Below are positions 10,652 to 20,547 of a DNA stretch of 64,000 nucleotides, piece by piece. Numbering within the stretch: position 1 is the first letter of the stretch; each line of letters starts with the position of its first letter. A model generated the notes under the pieces. The model was not told the DNA's origin and searched no databases. It saw nothing but the letters and a program-made list of their open reading frames with translations. The translations under genes were made by a program, and so were the position numbers. This DNA comes from Rhizodiscina lignyota. Lineage: Eukaryota > Ascomycota > Dothideomycetes > Aulographales > Rhizodiscinaceae. The stretch lies in assembly GCA_010015805.1 (NCBI GenBank), contig ML978130.1, positions 1,272,434-1,336,433 of the forward strand, in the 5' to 3' direction.

Positions 10652-10977
10652 GGACAGACATGTTAGTATGTGTGAGTTGCCAGTCTTGAGTGCACAGGCA
10701 CTGGAGCACATATACAATCGCAAGAATAACTGCTCTGAACGTTGTCCTCCCTATGATAGGGGTACTGAGGGAGTATTTACACGATTGTGTATTGAAGCAC
10801 AGAAATTGCGTAACAAGACAGAGATCATGCATTAAGCATGCCTCGGGGCATCTCAACAACAATTCAACTCGCCTTAATTATTCTCGGTCCCTCCCTTTCT
10901 CCGTCATGCTTTGGTCTTCCTCACTTTCAGTCGTTCCCCACGCGTGTCTGCCTTTGCTAAAGCTAGATGTAGCCACA
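10652..10977. other. Convergent intergenic region
   Basis: About 330 nt lie between the HET gene stop and the stop of the small secreted protein gene. No feature is recognised. Confidence 0.5.
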
Positions 10978-11397
10978 TCAAGCAAAATTGAGCGAGAGGA
11001 AGCTAGCTCCAGTCGCTACGGTATGACAGTTGGTGGGATTGTTCGTCAAATCCTGGTTCCCACCCGACGACGCTATCGTGCAACTGGAATCCTCCCAATA
11101 CATGATCTTCAGGTTTCGCTTAAAGAGTGACTGACTAACATCCAACGTGCGCCCGCTGAAAACGATCCTGCCGTCCGAAATCCCGAAGCATTGGCCCGGC
11201 TCAGTGAAGAATATTGCGTCATTCGATTCGGCGTTGTCTGAAGGCGCGAAGGGGACTGGGCAGCCTTCGCTTTGACTGCCGCAGCAGTTGTTGGACTCCC
11301 AAAGTTGGACTATGACAGATCCTTGGGCAGCGACGTACAGTTTAAAGGTGGAGAAGAGGACAAGAGGTACTAGGGAGGCAGATTGTATAAGCTGCAT
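10978..11397 (-). CDS. Small secreted cysteine-rich protein
   Basis: The protein is 139 residues. The N-terminus (MQLIQSASLVPLVLFSTFKLYVAAQ) is shown here only by its properties from residue 1 to 25: a short hydrophobic core followed by a small-residue cleavage region ending in VAAQ, i.e. a signal peptide. The mature part, about 114 residues, has six cysteines: an adjacent pair in NNCCG, then single ones in EGCP, GQCF, SSCT and TNCH. This would allow three disulfides. No catalytic motif is seen. The features fit a secreted effector-like or cell-surface protein, but function is unknown. The gene is intronless and starts with a true ATG at 11397. Confidence 0.7.
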   Translation of the reverse strand: MQLIQSASLVPLVLFSTFKLYVAAQGSVIVQLWESNNCCGSQSEGCPVPFAPSDNAESNDAIFFTEPGQCFGISDGRIVFSGRTLDVSQSLFKRNLKIMYWEDSSCTIASSGGNQDLTNNPTNCHTVATGASFLSLNFA

Positions 11398-12043
11398 ATT
11401 GGGCTTCTTCTTTCTTTTCTTGAGAAGTAGAGGACAAGTGGACAGGAGACTCCAGATGAATCTGGATTTTAAGAGTTTTTGGGTTCCAAGATCTCTTATA
11501 TAGACCCATTCAATCCTACATTGACCTGTTCGTCCATTAACGTTCTAATCACTCCTCTAAAAGGGTTAATGACAAGGGTAGAAGAACAGGAATTTTAAAA
11601 CGCGACACAGTCTGTCATTGTGAACTCTATTAGAAGAGAGCTCTAAGATCTAGTTCTATTGGGGCTAGCAATACTGGTGGACTTACCGAAGAGGAGCAAT
11701 GGTCTAACACTCTAAGCTAAAAGGGGATATTGAACGCTTACTTCAGCTATACAGTTAAGAGCAACACTGTCCAGGAATCGCTAACGCTAGTGTATTAGAT
11801 GAAATCTCAAGTCATTCGGGAGCTGTACGTCACCACATTTACTGGTTCGGTAAAAGGCAGCCTTTATCTTCCATATGCTAAACCAGTTATGACATGTGTG
11901 GTTATACCGCTTTGATAAGTGGAGTCCCCTCCTTACGCTAAATAATCATGGAAGGGATCGAAGGACGCCAAAATAGGCAATGTTGAGGGTGCTCGTCGAC
12001 TGAGGGCACATGTAGTAGCAAATTTGTCTTGAGGTTCATGCTA

Positions 12044-12075
12044 CACTGCAATTTTAGCCTCAGCGAACGTTTCCT
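12044..12075 (+). repeat. Dispersed repeat, copy 2 (head only)
   Basis: CACTGCAATTTTAGCCTCAG followed by CGAACG matches the head of the dispersed repeat family. It lies 117 nt upstream of copy 3 in the same orientation. Confidence 0.65.
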
Positions 12076-12160
12076 TACTTCTAGCCTCTCAAGAAGCGAC
12101 AATTTATCGGATATTAGCCTCGCTGTGGGACAGTCGTATAGCCCCTGAGGTGGTGGCGCT

Positions 12161-12350
12161 GCACTGCAATTTTAGCCCCTGCCAAGGCTCTTCCTCCGCC
12201 CTTCAAGCAGGGCTCTAAAGTACTTCATACATAACTCTACCTCAGCCTTTCCGTCAAATCATTAACAAATCGCATTAGCCTCGGCATGTCGGACGCTCAT
12301 GCCCACCAATCGCAATCGGCGACAAGCACCACATGTAATAGCTCACTTTC
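12161..12350 (+). repeat. Dispersed repeat, copy 3
   Basis: This copy begins GCACTGCAATTTTAGCCCCT and resembles copy 1 over about 190 bp. The shared internal blocks include TCAGCCTTTC, ATTAGCCTCG, GACGCTCA and CCAATCGCAA. It defines the longest visible extent of the family. Confidence 0.65.
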
Positions 12351-13051
12351 GAGCTGCAGTCGGGCGCGAATGCACTTTCCGCATCTCGGGAGAAAGCTAT
12401 GATAAGCCTACTAATGTATTGCACATGAAATCACGCATTTCGGGAACGTGGGCGTGTCAGTTTTCCTGCTGGCCTGTGATATCTCAGCCTTATTCGCCGA
12501 GGTGAATCACGACTTCGATGTAGATGAAATTTCCGCGCTTACGACTACTCTTGTTTTGAGTGCATTTTGCTATTGAGCGCTGAAGTCTGCTAATTCTACT
12601 AGACATTCCTTTCTGAATCTCTTTTCGGCGTAAAGGTTTTGTAGAACAAGGCTGAAAATTAATCGTCGGCAACTTTTACAGCTCAAACTTGGCCAGGCTG
12701 AGATATTTTAAACCCCTCGCAGGGCAAGTCGCTCCAATAGGAGCTGCAGAGTCAATTACGCCATGTCGTGTAACCTTGAAAATTACTCTTCACGTCGAGA
12801 CCAGGTCACACGGCATATCGATCAACCGGACTGTCGACAGTGAATGGTGAACAGTGAAATACCGAAACTGGCCGATCAGTAGATCACAGCCTCGCGGAAA
12901 GTTTTGGTGATGTGCTTGATCATACCTGCCTCTGAAGGCTGCCATGGAGGAAAGGCTTGGAGCTGTTTCTCAGGCTGCACCTTTCTTTTCTCTCCTCTAC
13001 CTTGGTTAATATAGCAGAGATCGAGCCGAATACCCACCTGCCCGATTTCCA

Positions 13052-15225
13052 ATGGATGAGGACCCGTTTCACTCATCGCGCCGTTCGGCGTTGGACTCAG
13101 ATTCGGGAGGAACTCTTGTTCCACTTTCGATTATAGAGCCTGAGTCCAGTGCCCAGCCTCTGATAAACTCATCAGGCTCACATCTATTGGGTCACGATTC
13201 AACTTCGACAAGATTCCGAAGTCATTGGAGCCCCACTTCAAGCACTCTACCGCCCACCAAGGAAGCACGTTCTGAGCATAGATATCGGAAGTTCAACATC
13301 ATTGCATGGGCTCTTGAAATAATTGCTTTATTCATAAGCATTGCATCCATGGCTGCCATTGTAGCAGTACTACGAGTTGAAGATAAGCGACCACTTACCG
13401 CATGGACATTCGCAACGTCGGTCAATACCGTCGTGTCAACTTTAGGGACAATCTCGAGAGCTACTCTAGCATTCGCCATCAGTGCTTGCATTGGACAGCA
13501 AAAGTGGAATTGGCTTAAGCGACACCCAGACCGTACGGTTGCTTTTGTCAGATTTGATGAGGCCAGTCGAGGTCCTTGGGGAAGCGCTCGACTTCTTTTT
13601 TGGCTCAATATCCGGTATGTACGACCCTGGTACATTCAATATCTTGCTGACGTTAAAATAGGCATTGGGCATCAGTTGGCGCTTTAGTCACTATCGCTTT
13701 CCTAGCCTTCGACCCATTTCTCCAAGCGATAATCTCCTACCCTGGTCAGCTTGATCCAATCTCTGATGGTGGAATGCCGGCGATTTGGCGCACCGACTAC
13801 TTGAACATTGGAAAACTACAAGACGTGACCGCAGACGGTGGATTTGGCACGGCAGAATTGGGAGGACCTGATGGTAGTTCTACTGAGGCTCATCTATTTC
13901 TCACGAAGGCCGATTTCAACACTGTCGCAGCAGTCAACAACGGGTTCTCGAATATGTCAGAGTCAAGCATCATCTCTCCAAGGTTCTCTTGCCGGACTGG
14001 AAATTGCACATTTTCGTCTTATACTTCATTGGCATTCTGCAGTTCTTGCCATGACGTCTCCGGGTATATTCGAACATCTCATGGCAACGCTAGCACCATT
14101 ACGGAGGGAACCGATTTTGCACAACCCGACAACATCGGAGGCCCGGCCGGACCTTATACACAGTATAGCCTGCCATACTCTCACATTAAGAATTATGATG
14201 GGCTTTCGGGAACAGGAGTAACGGATCCTGGAACCATATCTTACACACTGATCACGGTCGGGGTTACTGCGAACTATTCGCAAACTGTGAGCTTCCAAAA
14301 AAGCGACACGATGCTGATTGCATTTGCCGTTATGAGAGCAAATGAAGGCTACATCAACAACAAGACGACGTGGGAGAACTCAAAACCGATAGCGACGGAG
14401 TGTGCCTTATACTTCTGCGTCAACGCCTACGACGCAAACATTCAGGATGGAAAATTGAACGAAACCGTCACAGGATCGTGGGCCTCTCGATCACCATCTT
14501 CTTGGAAAGACTACCAATCAAGCGACTACGCTAGCAATGTCACCGACAGCTCAGCAGTAGTGAATTCTTTGAATACGGACAGCCATGAGCCACTCTACAG
14601 TAATGACACCATGCTACCTCGAACCGATCTCCAGCTTCTTATTCCAGACGATCATCCAACGGGACTGCCCCGAAATTTGAGCGGTCCATTCAACATCACC
14701 CAAGCCACGGTCCAGAGCACAAGCTCATTCCTCATACAATGGTCTGTTGGGACTGCCGGAACTTTACTGGTCAACGAAAGTCCATATGGAGACAACAGCC
14801 CGGTGCCATCGGTTCTCGACGCCCTTCAAAACTCTACAAACCTAACCACGACCTTTGCCAACGTTGCTCAGAGCATGACGTATCAGATCCGATCGTCCTC
14901 GTCCGTCCCTCACAATGGTATTTCACAGCTGTGGGTGACGCACATCAGAGTCCAATGGACTTACCTTGTGTTACCTGCGGTCGCCTTGCTTGGTGGTTGC
15001 GTTTACGTTATCCTCACGCTCATTGAGACGTTGCACCTCAAGCTGCCTGCTTGGAAGGAAAGTGCGCTGGCGACATTGAGCTACGGTCTGTCGGAGGAAA
15101 CTCAGGATTTGCTGAGAGAAGCAGATGCAACTGGTGACATCGACGCGGCTGCACAAGGGATTTCAATTCGGCTGGCGGAAGATGGGGATGGGTTGCGGCT
15201 TCAAACTGTTTCCAATCGACCTTGA
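13052..15225 (+). CDS. DUF3176-family membrane protein
   Basis: Two exons (13052..13614 and 13662..15225) with a 47-nt intron encode 708 residues; the junction gives NIRHWASVGALVTIAF. The family signature FDEASRGPWGSARLL is present before the junction. Hydrophobic segments are seen near residues 90-115, 135-150 and 190-210, with a final one near 640-660 (YLVLPAVALLGGCVYVIL). Between them lies a long, probably extracellular, segment. It has many N-x-S/T sites and a cysteine cluster (CRTGNCTF, then FCSSCHDVSG). DUF3176 proteins are common in Pezizomycotina and have no assigned function. The start is the only ATG before the first membrane segment. Confidence 0.85.
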
Positions 15226-15375
15226 CAGGAGTTTATCTGGACCTTGAGCATCCGGGGCGGATCATTTCTAGTTGATACACATGAGATAGTACGATACAAC
15301 ATGATACCTACATACTCATTGACCATACCCATTTCTATTTCCGCTAGCAGACCTGAGAATGTGTGCCAAATAGGC

Positions 15376-16957
15376 TCATGCATTCTTTGGAGAAATTATG
15401 TAACAGTACTGATTGGAGTAGTAGACATTGTTCTCCACAGACCCCATGGGCTCAAGAATCGGACATACCGATTTCCATTGGTTCGCTTCGCCTTCTTGCA
15501 CAAACTTCGCCCCAAACTGGCTGAAGATGGCGGTCTCCTGTTGCATTTCTTCCTTGTTGTATGTGGTGAACAAAGTGGGATGCGGGGCATTGGCAAGATA
15601 GCGAATTGTTGGCATCCAATCTTCCCTTGCTTCCTGGGAGAATCCAGATTGAAACGCGACTGCTAGGTCAGGCCGGTCGTAGTGTTTCGTGCCAACAAAA
15701 TCATGGTATGGACCACGATATAGGAAGATTGATCGTGTGCGGTCCAGAGAGGAGCAACTCGAGCAGCATCCTAGCATTAATACATCCGCAGACACTGCTT
15801 CTTCTGGGATACCCGGGCCAACAAGAGTCATATGAAGTTTCTTCAGTGAGGGCAGGAGATGTAAGATTTCCTCGAATACCATCAAACGCTCCAATTCCCA
15901 TGGATCTGCTCCAAGGAGGTGAAGGTTAATGGACGTTCGGGTGCCGAGATCCGGGAAGAGTCTTTCCAATGCAGCGAGGATTGTAAGTGGGATGGTCGTT
16001 GCCCGAGTACCGTATCGCAAGAAGCCCGCAGCTGCCAGTTCTTGGGGGTCATTTGAACCAGGCCTGAGATCTGCTGTGACCTGAACACCACTCAAGTCTT
16101 TGTCTGATATCCGCGTGTAGTATTCGTACCAGCCTCCGGCGGCAGAGAGTGGAAGATAGGTGTCCCTGGGGCTTTGCGTACATACTATTGTCAAGGTGGG
16201 CTGATTTGCCTCTCTTTGCCTTTTGTTGTGTTCTATCATCCACTTCTCGTCCTCTGCGAGTTCTTGAAACGCTTGGCATTCGTCAAGAGAATGCTTTTGC
16301 GGACAGTCAGAGCAAAACGCGGCAATTTGACAGGCATTGCAATGTTTGAGTTCAGTCGTTCCACCGAGCTGAGATTGTCTTCGATAACAGTGGGAACAAA
16401 AGAACTCGTATCTGATGTTACCATTAGTGATCAGCTAGGTATATGGGAATATTATGAAGACATTGGCTCATTGGTGTTATTGAGATGAGACAATTAGGGG
16501 AGACCCGCATTTCAATGAATGGAAACAATGAACTGTGTCAAAACTTACAAGATGAGTCGTTCTAAATTTTTATCAAAGTCTGGGGTCTGCGCTTTCAAAG
16601 TTCGAATCTCGCTAATCTAAAATGAAAAATGAAAAATTAGAGAGATCTAACAGGTGGAGTCGCTGTAGGCACCTTTTCATCGAAGAAAACCTCCCAGTTC
16701 CTTCCAGTTGGAGGCGTTGATGTCCTCGTCTTATTCGAGGCAACTAGAAATTTACACGTCTTCTTATGACTGCTCTTCCAGTCCTTCTTCTGGCACTCTG
16801 GGGAGCAGTAAGACACACGTTTACATGCTGCGCACTTCTTCAGCTGTGAGGCGGATTTCCAGCAGGAAAAACAGCTGCCTTGTTTGAGGGCGAGTATTGG
16901 GGTGAGAAGGGCTGGCTGGCCTGCCGGTGGGTGCCCCGTATTGCGTGTAACCTCCAT
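15376..16957 (-). CDS. MYND zinc-finger protein with Mss51-like second finger and C-terminal domain
   Basis: Three exons are proposed: 16957..16673, 16616..16549 and 16411..15376, giving 462 residues. The MYND finger is at about residues 28-66 (CFSCWKSASQLKKCAACKR, then YCSPECQKKDW and HKKTC). A second Cys/His cluster after the third-exon junction (FFCSHCYRRQ, HCNACQ, FCSDCPQKH) resembles the Mss51 zinc finger. The C-terminal 250 residues match the Mss51-type domain: LHLLGADPWELERLMVFEEI, then GPYHDFV and PDLAVAFQSGFSQE. Yeast Mss51 controls COX1 translation, but most filamentous-fungal members are uncharacterised. Intron 1's donor (GTGCCT) is weak and was chosen for a normal 56-nt length; exon 2 and the second intron are well supported. 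Confidence 0.8.
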
Positions 16958-17720
16958 TCTCAATAGTCTTTATCGTTATAAATGGAATAGAAGAAGAGAT
17001 GGTGCTAGATAGATGAAGATGAACAAACTGAGGATGAGAATCATGAAACGAAGAGAGTGGGGCGAAAAAGAGGACCGTGCTCACCGGTCTTCTCTGAGTC
17101 TGCACCTTCACTCTTGACACTTCAAGAGCAACAACAAATTATCTACGGCTCCTTTCCCATTTATCATCATTATGATGGCTCAAGCGACATAACGAACTTT
17201 GAAAGTTGGGTACAATCGACTCCGAACGCAAACCACACCAACACACCCGAATATCAAGGATATACTCTACCTGCTGTCATGCTTCATAGCCCGAGCATTC
17301 ACGGAGCATTCAGATGTGTATTTGCTACCACAGCCTATCAGAACGAGGCCCTCTTTTCTGACTAAGAAGCGGAGCTCAATCCTAATTGGTAGCTAGAAAT
17401 CCGTGTTTGAAGCCCAATTCAGGGTCGCCGCACTGCAATTTTAGCACCAGCGAAGGCAGTATCGTAGGTGGGTTATCAGGCTTCAGCCTCGTCCAACTTC
17501 AAAACAGGAGCGACACATAAATCGCTCAAAGTCAATCAATAAGGCATACCGGCATAAGGCTCATGCATCCTTCCAAAGACATTTCAGGCATTAAAGAAGA
17601 ACCCTGGTAACGAATGATATTTGAGGCATCCAAATATATTTCATTTTGGATTTCAGGCACCTTATCACCATTAACACATATGTTCTAACTCTTTCCCTTA
17701 TAGATTGGACGAAGGGATTA
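16958..17720. other. Intergenic with one repeat copy
   Basis: This holds the upstream region of the MYND gene and the 3' side of the monooxygenase gene. Repeat copy 4 is at 17430. No supportable gene is seen. Confidence 0.55.
17430..17500 (+). repeat. Dispersed repeat, copy 4
   Basis: GCACTGCAATTTTAGCACCA followed by GCGAAGGC matches the family head. The downstream GGCTTCAGCCTCGTC resembles the second block of copies 1 and 3. Confidence 0.65.
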
Positions 17721-19149
17721 TCAATGAAGCTCCAGGCTATGAGATCCGTTCTCCTGCACGCTGCCAGATTGCTCTATCGTTTCCTTCCAGACGTTCCCTA
17801 TATCGTTTGAGTAAATCCACGCCATGTCTTTACCACCTCTAATGACCTTGACTCTAACTCTATCCTCCTCACTCGGAAGTTCAAGGGCTTCCAACCGAGC
17901 AGCTCTCAATTTCGCCTCAGATTCGAGATGTGCGTACATCCTGCGATAGTAAGGGAGTCTAATTTCATTGAAAAGTCTCAATGCTTTGACCAAATCATTC
18001 CTGAAATATGACAGAGCTTGAGCAAGGATCCATCCATCTTCCATTGCGAACCCAGCCCCGGATCCAAATGCACCGGAAAGAGCATGGGAGGAGTCCCCGA
18101 CAAGGGCAATCTTGCCCCAAGCAGTCAAGTCCGATAGCTCAGGCCCTGAAAAGGCTGCAAATTCTCGCCAAGCGCCAGTTTCTATTTCCTTTAGCGCCGT
18201 TTGGATTTCTGGGAGATATTGCTGTATGATCTGGTCAGCGATTTCGTGTTTGAGAACATTTGCTCCTAAATACGAACAGTGAAATGCGATTCGACGTATT
18301 CATTCGTCACTGGCACGCCCCAAGCTGATTTGCTCGCTCCATGGATTGCAGGATTTTGATATTCCCGTGCGGCGATCTCACTTATGCCCTCTCCTACCGG
18401 GGAGAAGTAGACATGAGAGGTCGGAAGGTGCCACCAGGCGGTGGTGTCAAATAGCGGATGAAGAGCTTTGAGTTCGTTCCGTGGAAGTAGAGCGCGTCAT
18501 ATTGTTGTGCCTGTAAATTTAATATCGTAGCCTGGCCATGCGCTGTCTCGAACGACCTGAAACATACAATATCAGCAACAATATCATGCGAGGAGAGTGA
18601 TCTTTCAGAGACGCACAGACCGAATGCCATCGGCTCCAATGACAAGGTCTGCAATATCGGTTGTTCCATCAGCAAAGAATAGTTGAACTCCGTGCTGTCC
18701 GAGGTCTTCAATCCGCTCCAGCCTTTTCGAGAGCTGGAGGACTCCGGGCTTTACGTGCGATAGTAAAGTGGACTGCAGCTTTGTGCGTTGAATCCGGACT
18801 GATGTGAAGCGTCCTCCATCTGGACGTTCAGCACGATATAATTCTTCACCAGTTCTTCCGTTGCTTCACGAGCATGCTCAGCTTCTGTACAGTTCTCGTG
18901 ACAAAGGACTTACAGATTCAAGACCGTCAGGGTAGGATGGCCGCCGGTCAGCGATTCAGCGACTCCCAGTGAATCCAAGACATTCCAGGTATTCCTCCCA
19001 ATACTGATGCCAGCGCCAACTTCGCGGAGTATTTTTGCCTTTTCATAAATGACCACATCAACGTTAGGAACCTTTGAAAGTGCAATGGACGTTGCCAACC
19101 CGCCAGGACCGCCGCCGACGATGGCCACTTTGAGCGGTCGAACAGGCAT
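17721..19149 (-). pseudogene. FAD-dependent monooxygenase (salicylate-hydroxylase type) with in-frame TGA
   Basis: Four exons with good splice sites (19149..18914, 18863..18617, 18556..18278 and 18221..17721) join into one 421-codon frame. All family motifs are present: VAIVGGGPGGLATSIALSK for FAD binding, GADGIRSVVR, and GDSSHALSGAFGSG with EDGW. Codon 181 (18499-18497) is TGA where the family has a conserved Trp (TGTTI-stop-RALLPRNEL). The frame is intact on both sides and no intron can remove the stop. Family members hydroxylate aromatic acids or fungal metabolites using NAD(P)H. The locus may be a young pseudogene, a base error in the assembly, or a read-through gene. The rest shows no decay, so damage would be recent. 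Confidence 0.8.
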
Positions 19150-19575
19150 ATCGATACTCGTCGTGATTCATGATGATCTTTAAATTTGGCCAATTTTTCC
19201 TTAAGATTTAGCATTTTGAAGCCATCTCTTGATAAGTGACAGAGCGTCATCAATCACGTGAATTGCGTGCGCTGATACCTGGAACCTTAAGGTGGGTCGT
19301 CCATTTCGGTACCCTCGATTCCAGCCCATCAGCATCTGATTTCATGCGTTCTGAGAGGTAACCTTGTCCCTATCACCGCTATCACTGACAAAGGTGGTAA
19401 ATTTGGGGTTAGATGTTACCTCTTGACGCCAGTTGTAGATCACATGCACCGAATTATAGTAGTACCGACGTTCTCGTTGCCTTGGTGGATAGCTATTCTG
19501 GTTCCATTTAGCACTCAGCGAAGGCTGTCTGCTGAACCTGGACTCTTGTGGTATGGCAGTACGCCGTAGTTCACA

Positions 19576-19625
19576 GCACTGCAATTTTAGCTCCAACGAA
19601 GGCTTTATCACCAAGATTCAGCCTT
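19576..19625 (+). repeat. Dispersed repeat, copy 5
   Basis: GCACTGCAATTTTAGCTCCA followed by ACGAAGGC matches the head. The next block TATCACCAAGATTCAGCCT differs by only two bases from copy 1. Confidence 0.65.
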
Positions 19626-19688
19626 AGAGTTAGGACTCAGGAATCTGACCAATCGGTTTCAAGGAGCTGACTGTTGTAAGGTGCAGCC

Positions 19689-19710
19689 GCACTGCAATTT
19701 TAGCGCTAGA
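19689..19710 (+). repeat. Dispersed repeat, copy 6 (head only)
   Basis: GCACTGCAATTTTAGCGCTA matches the family head. Similarity fades after about 20 nt. It is 113 nt downstream of copy 5 in the same orientation. Confidence 0.6.
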
Positions 19711-20547
19711 GGACGTTTGTCGTCAGGCAGTACCCTTCACCTTGCAGCATCACGGCGACAACGCAAGAAATCGAACGTACAGGACGACCATATGAGTTAG
19801 ATGTCAGTAGCTGAGAAACTAGAAAGCATGTACGAGACTCCATGTATCTAGATAGTCTTATGTTTGAGACAAAGCTCCGATAGCACGCCCAGCCACCATG
19901 AGACTGCATCTTTCTCCGCAAAGTTGGAATCCATCTCTGATTTTGGATTTTGGGGTTGCAGTTCATTCGGAATGAGAGATAGTTGTAGGCTCGTCTTCAA
20001 GAGCGAAATTGCACATCGAACAGTCATCAGCATAGCATTCAAAGTCCCTAGTTGTACAGCCCTAGAGTACAAAAGCTGGCTCCCCCAGAGAATGCAAGAA
20101 AGCAAAAGAAGCAACGCTCCTCCACCGAAACTCCTTCTCAGAACCGTCACCAGACGAGTCTGGTGTAAGATCCTTCGGGTGCCTCGGGAGAAGATGCAAG
20201 CCGCCGCACCGAAATGCCAGAAAAAAACATCGTGAAAATGCATTGCCCATGTTGCCGAATTCTCCCCGCTTCCCATTCCCGGAAAGCATTGGCGCCAGCA
20301 TATCGCAGAGGAACACCGGTGATTATGCCGCTTGTTGAATGCCGTGAGGGAGAAATGAAGTAAAATGCTTGTGCGCAGAAGCGAGAAAAGTCAAAGCACA
20401 AGCAGAACAGCTTGCATATGAAGAAGAAAAAAGGAAAATGTCATCCGTAGACACATCAGTCCGTCTCCGTATTAGGCCGTCGAACACCATTTTTAACCGT
20501 TCCATGGCTTTTTTTCCCATCATAGGTTCGCCGGTAACAGAAAGTCC

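Larger units (their letters stand above)
11398..13051. other. AT-rich intergenic region with two repeat copies
   Basis: This 1.65-kb stretch separates the secreted protein from the DUF3176 gene. Apart from the dispersed repeats at 12044 and 12161 it holds no supportable gene on either strand. Its 3' part contains the promoter of the gene at 13052. Confidence 0.55.
19150..20547. other. Intergenic with two repeat copies
   Basis: This 1.4-kb region lies between the monooxygenase start and the KDM5 stop. It holds repeat copies 5 and 6. A 142-residue minus-strand frame (19848-20276) has a hydrophobic run but no other support and was not called. Confidence 0.55.

Noticed and set aside
16599-16610. 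GTTCGAATC word resembling a tRNA B box
   Set aside because: No matching A box or cloverleaf could be drawn, and the word lies inside coding exon 2 of the MYND gene.
18497-18499. RIP as the cause of the TGA in the monooxygenase
   Set aside because: On the other strand the change would be CCA to TCA, i.e. C before C rather than the CpA context typical of RIP, and no neighbouring RIP-like changes are visible.
19848-20276. 142-codon minus-strand frame with a hydrophobic run
   Set aside because: Single hydrophobic segment only, no signal or family motif, located between two minus-strand genes where flanking noncoding sequence is expected.
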